The translations under genes were made by a program, and so were the position numbers. The notes under the pieces are model-generated. The model did no database searches. It was not told where the DNA came from and worked only from the letters and a program-made list of their open reading frames with translations. This document shows positions 1-8,264 of a stretch of 64,000 nt of DNA, piece after piece. Each line of letters begins with the position of its first letter. The stretch's first letter is position 1. The DNA is from an uncultured Collinsella sp. (lineage in GTDB: Bacteria > Actinomycetota > Coriobacteriia > Coriobacteriales > Coriobacteriaceae). The stretch is taken from positions 1 through 64,000 of the forward strand of contig UQIC01000002.1 of NCBI GenBank assembly GCA_900540985.1. The letters run 5' to 3'.

Positions 1-49
1 CGCGATGTACGCGTTCGTGCAGGCCGGGGCCCATCTTTTTTCGCACCGG

Positions 50-97
50 TGGGTCCCGGGGGTGGGTCGTGTGTTCCGTGGGTGGGGGAGTTTGGGG
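50..97 (+). promoter_or_regulatory. Distal TGGGN repeat cluster upstream of mraZ (candidate MraZ boxes)
   Basis: TGGGN pentamers start at 50, 63, 79, 83 and 93. The pair at 83-87 and 93-97 has exactly five bases between the pentamers, which is the arrangement of the MraZ operator described in E. coli. That this is an MraZ site is inference from spacing and from its place upstream of mraZ. The whole stretch 1-400 holds no convincing gene; beyond this cluster I see the MerR-like motif at 142-157 and a second G-rich cluster at 261-296. Confidence 0.4.
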
Positions 98-141
98 GCG
101 ATATGAACGGCATGTAAAGGGACGTAAAAATCGCCTCAAGG

Positions 142-157
142 TCAACTTGAAGGTTGA
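142..157 (+). promoter_or_regulatory. MerR/FtsR-like operator motif upstream of mraZ
   Basis: The motif TCAACTTGAAGGTTGA has 5-bp arms TCAAC and GTTGA around a 6-bp centre. It matches 14 of 16 positions of the motif at 14666-14681 in front of ftsZ. FtsR is a MerR-type activator of ftsZ described in Corynebacterium glutamicum, and MerR-family operators have this dyad form. Assignment to FtsR is inference; no ftsR gene lies in the window. Confidence 0.4.
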
Positions 158-260
158 GGTTGAAAGGAGGGGTGCTACAGGTGGCATCCTTCCTTTGCTG
201 TAAACACAACATATTGTGTTTTCGAACATATGCTCGGGGGTGTTTTACAACATGTAGGAG

Positions 261-296
261 GTGGAGTGGTGGGGTGGGGTGGGGGAAGGGGTGGGG
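261..296 (+). promoter_or_regulatory. Proximal TGGGG repeat cluster before mraZ (candidate MraZ boxes / G-tract)
   Basis: TGGGG occurs at 270, 275, 280 and 292, with TGGAG at 262. The copies at 270 and 280 keep the 10-base period of known MraZ boxes. The strand carries at least four runs of four or more guanines, so a G-quadruplex is also possible. It lies about 105 bases before the mraZ start, where autoregulation would act. Confidence 0.4.
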
Positions 297-400
297 AAAG
301 GTGTTGAAAAATGGGGCGGTTCCCCATATTATTAATGACGTCGACAGGCGGGGTGGTTCCCCGCGTACGTGCCATCTGAGTAACCGAGGGGAGGGCGCAC

Positions 401-835
401 ATGGGAATGACGGGTGCATACGAGCGCAATCTCGATGCAAAAGGTCGTCTGTCCCTGCCTGCACCCCTTCGCGAGGAGCTTGGAGAGCACGTTCGCGTGT
501 TCAAAGCCCTGGATGTCGATGCTCTGTACGTGTTCTCTGCCGAGGCCTTCGATAAGTGGGTCGAAGGGCTCTTCGCGGGTCGTGAGGGCCACGAGGGTTT
601 TAACCCGCGTGACATTAATGACCAGAAGCTCATGAGGGCGATCAACAAGCGCACCACGTCGATGGACGTGGACAGCGCCGGTCGTATCGGTCTTTCCGAG
701 TCTCTCCGCAAACAGGCGAACCTCGACCGCGAGGTCACGGTTGTGGGCAACTACGACCACCTTGAGGTTTGGGATCGCGCCGCGGCCGATGAGGACGATG
801 ACGATGAGGCCCTGCTGGACCTCTTCTTCTCGTAG
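401..835 (+). CDS. mraZ: Transcriptional regulator MraZ
   Basis: MraZ is the DNA-binding autoregulator that heads division and cell-wall clusters; family members form rings of AbrB-like domains that bind repeats in their own promoter. The 144-residue product has the family length. It shows both half-domains: NLDAKGRLSLPAPLRE near residues 9-24 and MDVDSAGRIGLSESLR near residues 87-102. A strongly acidic tail (DEDDDDE) follows. The ATG at 401 sits behind GAGGGGAGGG. It is the first gene of the cluster, 20 bases before rsmH, and is preceded by two clusters of TGGGN repeats that could be its operators. Identity is secure; autoregulation is inferred. Confidence 0.95.
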   Translation: MGMTGAYERNLDAKGRLSLPAPLREELGEHVRVFKALDVDALYVFSAEAFDKWVEGLFAGREGHEGFNPRDINDQKLMRAINKRTTSMDVDSAGRIGLSESLRKQANLDREVTVVGNYDHLEVWDRAAADEDDDDEALLDLFFS

Positions 836-855
836 GGGCAAGGCACGGGTAACGG

Positions 856-1821
856 ATGGAGCGTGGGATCTTGACACAAGAATATCGGCATGAACCTGTC
901 ATGCTCGGCGAAGTGCTTGAGTCGCTGCGGCTAAAGAGCGGCTCCGTTGTCTGCGATTGCACCCTTGGCGGTGCCGGCCATTCGGTAAAGATGGCCGCGC
1001 AGGTGGGGGAGACGGGCCTTTTGCTCGGCGTCGATCAGGACGACATGGCCCTCGAGGCCGCTGGCGCCCGTCTGGACCGCGAGGTTCCCGGCGTTCCGCA
1101 CCAGCTCCTGAAGGGCAACTTCGGCGACTTGGACGAGCTTCTTTGCTCGGCCGAGGTGCCCGGGGTCGATGGCTTCCTGTTCGATTTGGGCGTTTCGTCG
1201 CCGCAACTCGATATCCCTGGCAGGGGCTTTTCGTATAACGAGGACGCCCCATTGGACATGCGGATGGATCCGGGTAATAACACCTTAAATGCAGCTGAGG
1301 TCATCAACACCTATAACGAACACGACCTCGCCCGGATTCTACGCGTCTACGGCGAAGAGAAGTTCGCCTCGCAGATTGCGCGCGAGATCGTGCGCCGCCG
1401 CGAGCAAGAACCGATCGAAACCACCGGCCAATTTGTCGAGATCATCAAGGCGGGTATCCCGGCTGCCGCTCGTCGGCATGGCGGACACCCGGCCAAGAAA
1501 AGTTTCCAGGCCATTCGCATCGAGGTCAATCACGAGCTCGATGTGCTCGAACGAGGGCTTGATGCCGCCACCAGGTGGCTCAACCCGGGCGGACGTATCT
1601 GCGTCATCTCGTATCACTCGCTCGAGGACCGTATCGTAAAGAACCACTTTAAGGAGATGAGCCAGGGGTGCACGTGTCCGCCGGAGATTCCGGTGTGCGT
1701 GTGCGGCAACGTGCCGATACTCAAGGTCATCACCCGCAAACCCCTGGTTGCCCAGCCTGATGAGGTTGAGCGCAACCCTCGGGCGAGATCAGCCAAAATC
1801 CGCGTGGCGCAGCGTCTGTAG
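856..1821 (+). CDS. rsmH: 16S rRNA (cytosine(1402)-N4)-methyltransferase RsmH
   Basis: RsmH (MraW) uses S-adenosylmethionine to methylate N4 of C1402 in 16S rRNA. The 321-residue product has the expected length and the SAM-binding motif CDCTLGGAGHS near residues 34-44. FDLGVSSPQLD and the C-terminal SYHSLEDRIVKNHF block of the family are also present. Two starts are possible. ATG 856 has only a weak upstream G-run. TTG 871 is in frame, has GGAG at 858-861 nine bases upstream, and would begin MTQEYRHEPVM, closer to the usual family N-terminus. It sits in the conserved mraZ-rsmH-ftsL order and is probably co-transcribed with mraZ. Confidence 0.94.
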   Translation: MERGILTQEYRHEPVMLGEVLESLRLKSGSVVCDCTLGGAGHSVKMAAQVGETGLLLGVDQDDMALEAAGARLDREVPGVPHQLLKGNFGDLDELLCSAEVPGVDGFLFDLGVSSPQLDIPGRGFSYNEDAPLDMRMDPGNNTLNAAEVINTYNEHDLARILRVYGEEKFASQIAREIVRRREQEPIETTGQFVEIIKAGIPAAARRHGGHPAKKSFQAIRIEVNHELDVLERGLDAATRWLNPGGRICVISYHSLEDRIVKNHFKEMSQGCTCPPEIPVCVCGNVPILKVITRKPLVAQPDEVERNPRARSAKIRVAQRL

Positions 1822-1911
1822 GCGCGACCGCGCGATATTGGACCTCCCGCTCGCACCATAAACGAAGCTTAAACACACTACCAACGTACTCGGGATGGGA
1901 GGCGGCATATC

Positions 1912-2382
1912 ATGGGCTACAACACTTCAAGCGCAGCACTCGCCTATGATATGAACGCCATGCCCGCCTATCGTGAGACGCCGCAGGCCCCCGTTGCTCC
2001 CCGTGAGCAGCGCACGCCGCGCTTTGATGTCTACACGGGCGCGGGCCGTCAGGCAAACCAGGCGGTAAGCCCGGTTTTCATGAGCGTTCTTAAAACGTTT
2101 TGCATCATTGCGGCTATCTTCATGACGATCGGCGTCGCCCGCGTGGCGCTCGCCGGCGTTACGGCCCAGGTGCTCAACAGCAACGCCGAGCTTACCAGCA
2201 CGCTCGAAAAGGCGACCGATGAGAGCTCCGACCTGGAGGTCATGCATTCGGTCTATGGTGCCGACACGCGCATTCGCGACCTTGCGGGCGCTTATGGCAT
2301 GGTGGAGCCCAGCGAGAGCGTTACACTTGACTTTTCGCAGGATGCAGCCGCGGGCGCCAACGCGACCGCGACCGCTCAGTAG
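1912..2382 (+). CDS. ftsL: FtsL-like cell division protein
   Basis: This is a bitopic membrane protein in the position always taken by ftsL, between rsmH and ftsI. FtsL joins FtsQ and FtsB/DivIC and helps activate the FtsW-FtsI septal synthase. The 156-residue product has a soluble N-terminus of about 58 residues and one hydrophobic segment near 59-83 (FCIIAAIFMTIGVARVALAG). A short outside helix region rich in E, L and S follows (NAELTSTLEKATDESSDLEVM). Sequence conservation in FtsL is always low, so the call rests on size, topology and place. It ends 17 bases before ftsI. Confidence 0.75.
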   Translation: MGYNTSSAALAYDMNAMPAYRETPQAPVAPREQRTPRFDVYTGAGRQANQAVSPVFMSVLKTFCIIAAIFMTIGVARVALAGVTAQVLNSNAELTSTLEKATDESSDLEVMHSVYGADTRIRDLAGAYGMVEPSESVTLDFSQDAAAGANATATAQ

Positions 2383-2399
2383 CAAGACGGTAGCTGAGT

Positions 2400-4265
2400 A
2401 TGACAAATGACTATCGCCGCGGTTCCGATGGGGGCCGCGGTTCTGGACGTCCCTCGTCGCGGGGACGTTCTGGTTATCAAGGAACGGGTCGGCAATCTTA
2501 CAACGCCGGGCGGTCCCGTGGCAACGACCCGGCGTCGCGACTTCGCGGCTCGGGCGGCCCTCAAGTGCATAACACCAGGTCGCGCAAGAGTTCGTCGACC
2601 GAATGGCTCACAGGCGCGCCTCTGCCTCGCCGCAAAGCCGTCATGGGCTTCATCGGGCTTGGCTTGGGCTTGGGCGTCTTTCGCCTTGCCGACTATCAAA
2701 TTGTCGAAGCCGATAAACTGCGCGAGCGTGCCGATGCGCGCCGCCTGCTTGCGCAGACCCTCTATGCCAAACGCGGCACCATCTACGACCGCAATGGCAA
2801 CGTGTTGGCGTCGTCGGTCGAATGTCGCAACATCGCCGTGAACCCGCAGCTTGTCGAGGATGTTGACAAGACGGTGTCAGCGCTGGTCAAGGCAACTGGA
2901 ATCGATAAAAAGACCTGCCGCAAGCTCGTTGAGTCCGATGGAACCTGGGTGTATATCAAGCGCCAGGTGGACGAAGACGATGTTGCGGCGCTGGAGAAGA
3001 AGAACCTGCCCGGCGTGCTTTTTGAGCAGGCCATGAAGCGCGTATATCCATACGGCAATCTGGCATCGCAGGTGCTGGGTGTAGTGAATGTAGACAACGA
3101 CGGCTTGACGGGTCTCGAAAAGCAATACAACAAGCTTCTGACCGGCACGAACGGTTCTCTCGTACGCGAGCGCGCGAGGGACGGCAGCTATATCGCGGGC
3201 GGTGCCTATAAAAAGGTGGCTGCGGTCGACGGCGTTGATATCGTGACGACGCTCGACGTCAATATCCAGCGAGCGGCCGAGGATGCCCTGGCAGAGGCAG
3301 TTGAGAAGACTAAGGCCAAGAACGGCTCGGCGCTGGTCACCGATCCTACGACAGGCGAGATCTTGGCAGCCTGCTCGTACCCGACCTACGACCAGACCGA
3401 TCTGGAGAACGCCAAGACCGAGGATATGAACCTGCGCCTGGTCACTGACGCCTACGAGCCCGGCTCGGTCTTTAAGACGCTCGTGGCGGGCGCCGGCTTC
3501 GACTTGGGCGTCGTACGATCGAGTACGTCGTTTGAGGTGCCGGCGAGCATCAAGGTGGGCGACGATACCGTTACCGATGCCGATAAGCGCGACTATGGCA
3601 TGACCATGGATGTGCGCGAGATGATGCGCCGTTCGTCAAACGTGGGCTTTGTCCTGGTGGGGCGTAAGATCGGTGCCGATGACTTTGCCGCCTATGTGGA
3701 CAAGTGGGGCATCGGTCACAGCTCCGGTGTCGATTTTCCGGGCGAGAGCCTGGGTATCGTCAAGGAGCGTGACCAGTATGACGGCGCCACGCTGGGCTCG
3801 ATGAGCTTTGGACAGGCACTGTCCGTCTCGCCGATTGAGATCGCACGTGCCGTGGGCGGCATCGCCAACGGCGGCGTGATGATGACACCGCACTTCTATA
3901 AGTCCAGCAAAGGCGACGAGAAGGACTGGGGCGAAGGCGAGCGCGCGATTTCGGAGGACGCCGCATCCCAGGTGACATCGTGCATGCAGACGGTCGTGTC
4001 CGAGGGAACGGGCGTTGGCGGCGCGGTTGACGGCTATGACGTGGCGGGTAAGACCGGTACGGCCGAACGTGCCGACGAGAACGGCGGCTACCTCAAGGAG
4101 AACTACATGTCGTCCTTTATGGGCTTTGCACCGGCACAATCGCCCAAGGTACTGTGCTATATCACGCTCGACGGAACGCCGAGCGGCTCAGATGCCGCTG
4201 CGGTGCCGTTCCAGTCCATTATGGCCAACGCGCTCGACGTGCTGGGTATCCCGCACACGAAGTAG
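2400..4265 (+). CDS. ftsI: Septal peptidoglycan transpeptidase FtsI (PBP2/PBP3 class)
   Basis: FtsI is the class B penicillin-binding protein that cross-links septal peptidoglycan together with the glycosyltransferase FtsW. The 621-residue product has a basic, Ser/Arg/Gly-rich cytoplasmic tail of about 75 residues and one membrane segment (AVMGFIGLGLGLGVF, near 80-95). A PBP dimerisation region follows, including KRGTIYDRNGNVLA. The transpeptidase domain carries all three active-site motifs: S356-V-F-K, S412-S-N and K551-T-G. The long basic tail resembles actinobacterial FtsI proteins. It follows the ftsL-like gene by 17 bases. In many cluster layouts murE comes next, but here murF follows after 127 bases. 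Confidence 0.95.
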   Translation: MTNDYRRGSDGGRGSGRPSSRGRSGYQGTGRQSYNAGRSRGNDPASRLRGSGGPQVHNTRSRKSSSTEWLTGAPLPRRKAVMGFIGLGLGLGVFRLADYQIVEADKLRERADARRLLAQTLYAKRGTIYDRNGNVLASSVECRNIAVNPQLVEDVDKTVSALVKATGIDKKTCRKLVESDGTWVYIKRQVDEDDVAALEKKNLPGVLFEQAMKRVYPYGNLASQVLGVVNVDNDGLTGLEKQYNKLLTGTNGSLVRERARDGSYIAGGAYKKVAAVDGVDIVTTLDVNIQRAAEDALAEAVEKTKAKNGSALVTDPTTGEILAACSYPTYDQTDLENAKTEDMNLRLVTDAYEPGSVFKTLVAGAGFDLGVVRSSTSFEVPASIKVGDDTVTDADKRDYGMTMDVREMMRRSSNVGFVLVGRKIGADDFAAYVDKWGIGHSSGVDFPGESLGIVKERDQYDGATLGSMSFGQALSVSPIEIARAVGGIANGGVMMTPHFYKSSKGDEKDWGEGERAISEDAASQVTSCMQTVVSEGTGVGGAVDGYDVAGKTGTAERADENGGYLKENYMSSFMGFAPAQSPKVLCYITLDGTPSGSDAAAVPFQSIMANALDVLGIPHTK

Positions 4266-4392
4266 GGGGTTACAATCTTTGGGGCGTGGTTTGTTATCCC
4301 ATATGAGGGGTGTTCACATGCCCTGCACCACGCATACGTGGCGCTGGGATACAATACGCCGATAGCATTATTAGGTTTACAGGGGAGCTGCA

Positions 4393-5817
4393 ATGATAGA
4401 GATCGCCGTCAACAACCTCGCGGCCGCAACAGGGGCCCGAACCGTGACGGGAGAAGCCGATCGGGTATGCCGCGGGTGCGTTATCGACTCGCGCCAGGTC
4501 GAGGAAGGGACGATTTTCGTCGCCTTTCCCGGTGAAAACGTCGACGGCAATGATTTTGCTTCCCGTGCCGTCCAGTCGGGTGCCGGCGCCGTCGTGATGA
4601 CGCGTGAGCCCGAGGCCGAGCTGGTCTCGCTGGCGCAGGACAAGGGGTGCGCCATCCTGCTGACCGATGATCCCGAGGAGTTTCTGCTGCGTTTGGCGCA
4701 CACGTATCGCCTGGAGCTTGGCTGCCTGGTCGTTGGTATTACCGGTTCCATCGGCAAGACGACGACCAAGGACGTGCTCGCCGCCGTGCTCGCCAAGCGC
4801 TATCGTGTCTGGGCCACTAAGGGCAATTTCAATAACCTGATCGGCATGCCGCTCACGGTGCTTTCCGCTCCGGCCGATACCGAGGTCCTGGTGCTCGAGA
4901 TGGGCATGAACCATTTCCACGAGATTGAGCGCCTGTCTCAGTCCGCCAATCCCAACCTTGCCATCGTGAGCAAGATTGGTACCTCTCACATCGGCATTTT
5001 GGGCAGCCGCGAGAACATCGCCCGCGCTAAGGCCGAGATTGTCCAGGGTATGTGCGCCGCCGGCGACTTCTTGCCGCTGCTGGTTTTGGGCGGTGAGGAC
5101 GACTTTACGCCGTTCATTCGCGATACGTTCGCCCAACCTGCTGGTATCGATGTGATGCTGGCCGGCGTCTCGGACGATGATGAGGTCCGCGCCCGCGACA
5201 TTCGTGTTGATGACGAAGGCCGTCCGGTCTTTACGCTCGATTTTGGCCAGGGTGAGACGACCGATACCATGCTTGCCATCCCCGGCGTGCAGTCCGTCCC
5301 AAATGCCGTTAAGGCCGCCGCAGTTGCCTATCGCCTGGGCGTGACGCCCGAGCAGATCGATGCTGCCTTTAGGGGCCTCACGATCACCGGTCACCGCCAG
5401 GAGATCAAGCGCGCCAAGAGCGGTGCCCGCGTCATCGACGATTCCTATAACGCCAGCGCCGAATCCATGGCTGCTGGTCTCGATCTACTGTGCTCGCTTT
5501 CGTGCACGGGGTCTCGCATGGCGATCCTGGGCGAGATGGGCGAGATGGGCGATGAGGCTCCTCGCATGCATGAGCTCGTGGGCGCCTATGCCGCCGCCAA
5601 GAAGCTCGACATGCTGGCGTGCGTGGGTGGTGAGCTGGCCCAGCTTATGGCCGATGCCGCGCGCATGATGGGCATGGACGAGGACCGCATCCAGGCGTTC
5701 TCCGATTATCAGCAGGTGCTCGACCACATGGGCGGCGCGCTTGAAAAACATGATGTTGTACTGGTCAAGGGTTCCCGCTTTGTTGAGCTCGACCGCTTTG
5801 TGGAAGGTGTGTGCTAG
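4393..5817 (+). CDS. murF: UDP-N-acetylmuramoyl-tripeptide--D-alanyl-D-alanine ligase
   Basis: MurF adds D-Ala-D-Ala to the UDP-MurNAc-tripeptide, the last cytoplasmic step of the precursor pathway. The 474-residue product has the N-terminal Mur ligase domain (CVIDSRQVEEGTIFVAFPG near residues 29-47). The ATP-binding loop GITGSIGKTTTKD lies near 114-126, then EMGMNHFHEI and the C-terminal motif DDSYNASAESM. Length and motif order fit MurF, not MurE: the DNPR motif of MurE is absent. The ATG at 4393 follows AGGGGAG. The gene is followed by mraY after 3 bases. The 127-base gap before it may hold a promoter. Confidence 0.95.
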   Translation: MIEIAVNNLAAATGARTVTGEADRVCRGCVIDSRQVEEGTIFVAFPGENVDGNDFASRAVQSGAGAVVMTREPEAELVSLAQDKGCAILLTDDPEEFLLRLAHTYRLELGCLVVGITGSIGKTTTKDVLAAVLAKRYRVWATKGNFNNLIGMPLTVLSAPADTEVLVLEMGMNHFHEIERLSQSANPNLAIVSKIGTSHIGILGSRENIARAKAEIVQGMCAAGDFLPLLVLGGEDDFTPFIRDTFAQPAGIDVMLAGVSDDDEVRARDIRVDDEGRPVFTLDFGQGETTDTMLAIPGVQSVPNAVKAAAVAYRLGVTPEQIDAAFRGLTITGHRQEIKRAKSGARVIDDSYNASAESMAAGLDLLCSLSCTGSRMAILGEMGEMGDEAPRMHELVGAYAAAKKLDMLACVGGELAQLMADAARMMGMDEDRIQAFSDYQQVLDHMGGALEKHDVVLVKGSRFVELDRFVEGVC

Positions 5818-5820
5818 CCC

Positions 5821-6840
5821 ATGTTCGGCAATCCCTCGTATCCAACGTATCAGGCTTTTTTGGGGCTTGGCATCGCTGCCGCCATTGCGCTGCTGCTCAT
5901 GCCGTGGTGGATCAAGCTGCTCAAGGTCGAGGGTATCGGCCAGCAGGTCCGAGCCGACGGCCCCAAGCGTCATTTGGTTAAGCAGGGAACGCCCACCATG
6001 GGTGGCGTTGTCATCCTCGTCGCGATCTCGCTGACCTGCCTGCTGATGGGCAAGCTCACCACCGAGCTCGTGCTCGTGCTGCTCGCCACGCTGGCGACCG
6101 GCGTGCTGGGCCTGATCGACGACCTGACCTCCGTTACGCATGGGCGCTCGCTCGGTCTGACGCCTCATGCCAAGATGATCGGCCTAACCATTATCTGTGT
6201 CACCTTTACGGTACTTGCCGTTAACTGGTGCGGCGTCGCCCCCGAGATTCGTTTTCCCGGCGGCCTGACGATTGACCTTGGCGTGCTTTCGACCACCATC
6301 TGCGGCCTTTCGTTCCCGTGGCTCTACATTGTCTTTTGCTGGCTGATGATCGCCGGTCTTTCTAATGCCGTGAACCTGACCGATGGCCTTGACGGTCTTG
6401 CTGGCGGCACCTCCATGATTGCCATGCTCGCCATGGCTGCCATGGCGTTTTTGCACGGAGACGTGAACCTGTCCATCTTCTGCACCGCGTGTGCCGGTGC
6501 CTGCTTGGGCTTTCTGTGGTTCAACTGCTATCCGGCGAGCATCTTTATGGGCGATACCGGCTCGCTTGCCCTGGGCGCCGCGTTTGCCTGCACGTCCATC
6601 ATGACCAACACCGAGGTCGTCTCCCTCATCATCGGCGGCCTGTTTATCGTTGAGACCCTGTCGGTCATGATTCAGGTTGTCTACTTCCACTTTACGCACA
6701 AGCGCGTCTTCCTTATGGCGCCCATCCATCATCATTTCGAAAAGAAGGGCTGGGCCGAGACCAAGGTCGTCATCCGTTTTTGGATTATCGCTGCTGCCTT
6801 TGGTGCCGTTGGCCTTGCTCTGTTCTTCCAGTTGGGATAG
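5821..6840 (+). CDS. mraY: Phospho-N-acetylmuramoyl-pentapeptide-transferase
   Basis: MraY transfers phospho-MurNAc-pentapeptide to undecaprenyl phosphate to form lipid I at the inner face of the membrane. The 339-residue product is a polytopic membrane protein of the usual size. It shows the family blocks GPKRHLVKQGTPTMGG (near residues 46-61), LIDDLTSVTHGRSLGLTP, NLTDGLDGLAGG with catalytic aspartates, FMGDTGSLALG, and the histidine block APIHHHFEKKGWAETKVV. It lies 3 bases after murF and 9 bases before murD, so co-transcription is almost certain. Confidence 0.96.
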   Translation: MFGNPSYPTYQAFLGLGIAAAIALLLMPWWIKLLKVEGIGQQVRADGPKRHLVKQGTPTMGGVVILVAISLTCLLMGKLTTELVLVLLATLATGVLGLIDDLTSVTHGRSLGLTPHAKMIGLTIICVTFTVLAVNWCGVAPEIRFPGGLTIDLGVLSTTICGLSFPWLYIVFCWLMIAGLSNAVNLTDGLDGLAGGTSMIAMLAMAAMAFLHGDVNLSIFCTACAGACLGFLWFNCYPASIFMGDTGSLALGAAFACTSIMTNTEVVSLIIGGLFIVETLSVMIQVVYFHFTHKRVFLMAPIHHHFEKKGWAETKVVIRFWIIAAAFGAVGLALFFQLG

Positions 6841-6849
6841 TGGTCTTTC

Positions 6850-8256
6850 ATGTCTCTTGCTGATGTCTTTAGCCTGCTCGTTTTGGGTCAGGGTAAATCC
6901 GGTCTCGATGTCGCCCGCTGGGCGCTGGCACATCCCGAGCGCGTAAGTGCCGTTACCGTGTATGGCGGTGGCACCTCTGAGCCCAATGACGCCACGCGTG
7001 CGCTCGAGGCTGCTGGTGCGTCGTTTGTCTATGCGACCGAACAGGTCGAGGGCGCCTATGACGTATGCGTGACGTGCCCGGGCATCTCGGAGTTCTCGGG
7101 CTTCTTTAAGGCCGGGCGCGAGCATGCCGCCCAGATTATGGGTGAGCCCGAGTTTGCCTATCGCCTGTCGCCCGATAACTGGATTGCCATCACGGGCACC
7201 AACGGCAAGACGACCACTACGTCGCTGACTGATTATCTGCTTAAGGCTGCCGGCGAGGCCAGCGTTGCTGTCGGCAACATCGGCGAGCCGCCGGTCAACG
7301 AGATTGACGGCCGAGCCCACAACGAGTGGTTTGTGGCTGAGCTCTCGAGCTATCAGATTGCTACGACAACCGAGCTCCACCCCCGCGTGGCGGTGCTGCT
7401 CAACATCACTCCCGACCACTTGGGCTGGCATAAGAGCCATAAGAACTATGCGCTTGCCAAGATCAAACTGTTTGACAATATGGTCGATGACGATCTGGCG
7501 GTTGTCGACGTCGAAGACGCCGGCATTCACGAGTTCGATGAGTACATCTACACGCCGGGTCGTCGCATCTGCAAGGTTGCCTTTGACGAGCCTGAGGGCA
7601 AGGATGCCGCCTTTGTGCGCGATGGCAAGATGATCGTGCGTCTGAAGGGTGTCGAGACCCCGCTCATCGCTACATCCGAGCTCAAGATCTCGGGCCATCA
7701 CAATGTTATCAATGCCCTGTGCGCTGCCACGGCTGCCTTGGCGGTCGGTGCCGATGTCGATGGTGTCTGCCGCGGTCTTGCCTCGTTCCAGCCGCTCGAG
7801 CACCGTGTGGAGCCGTGTGGCGAGATTGACGGCGTGCGCTACGTCAACGATTCCAAGGCGACCAACACCGATGCGGTCGAGAAGGCGCTGACGGCATTTC
7901 CCGATGACGATGTGATCTTGCTGCTCGGCGGCCACGATAAGGGCACGCCGCTCACGGACTTCGCGCGCGTTGTTATGGATAACGTACGCTCGGTCGTCTG
8001 CTTTGGCGATGCGCGCGAGCGCTTCACCGCCGCTATGGACGAGGCCGATGTCGATGGCGATGTGGATATCGCCCAGGCAGATGACCTGCGCGACGCCGTG
8101 GACGTTGCTCGTTCGTTGTCGAGCCGTGGTGACGTGATCTTACTATCACCTGCCTGCTCTTCGTTCGATGAGTTCTCGGGCTATGAGGAGCGCGGCCGCG
8201 TGTTTAAGGACTACGTGGCTCAGCTTGCCGCTGCGGCGAAATCGCAAATGGAATAG
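6850..8256 (+). CDS. murD: UDP-N-acetylmuramoylalanine--D-glutamate ligase
   Basis: MurD adds D-glutamate to UDP-MurNAc-L-Ala. The 468-residue product starts with a Rossmann-like domain containing LVLGQGKSGLDVARWALAH. The ATP loop ITGTNGKTTTTS lies near residues 115-126, NITPDHLGWHKSHKNYALAK near 191-210, and the C-terminal NDSKATNTDAVEKAL block follows. LLSPACSSFDEFSGYEERG near the C-terminus is typical of MurD. It sits between mraY and ftsW with gaps of 9 and 8 bases, the standard cluster order. Confidence 0.96.
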   Translation: MSLADVFSLLVLGQGKSGLDVARWALAHPERVSAVTVYGGGTSEPNDATRALEAAGASFVYATEQVEGAYDVCVTCPGISEFSGFFKAGREHAAQIMGEPEFAYRLSPDNWIAITGTNGKTTTTSLTDYLLKAAGEASVAVGNIGEPPVNEIDGRAHNEWFVAELSSYQIATTTELHPRVAVLLNITPDHLGWHKSHKNYALAKIKLFDNMVDDDLAVVDVEDAGIHEFDEYIYTPGRRICKVAFDEPEGKDAAFVRDGKMIVRLKGVETPLIATSELKISGHHNVINALCAATAALAVGADVDGVCRGLASFQPLEHRVEPCGEIDGVRYVNDSKATNTDAVEKALTAFPDDDVILLLGGHDKGTPLTDFARVVMDNVRSVVCFGDARERFTAAMDEADVDGDVDIAQADDLRDAVDVARSLSSRGDVILLSPACSSFDEFSGYEERGRVFKDYVAQLAAAAKSQME

Positions 8257-8264
8257 GGGTTGCG

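Noticed and set aside
6184..7935. Long open frame (583 codons) on the minus strand
   Set aside because: It is antisense to mraY and murD, which are certain; high GC content keeps the opposite frame free of stops.
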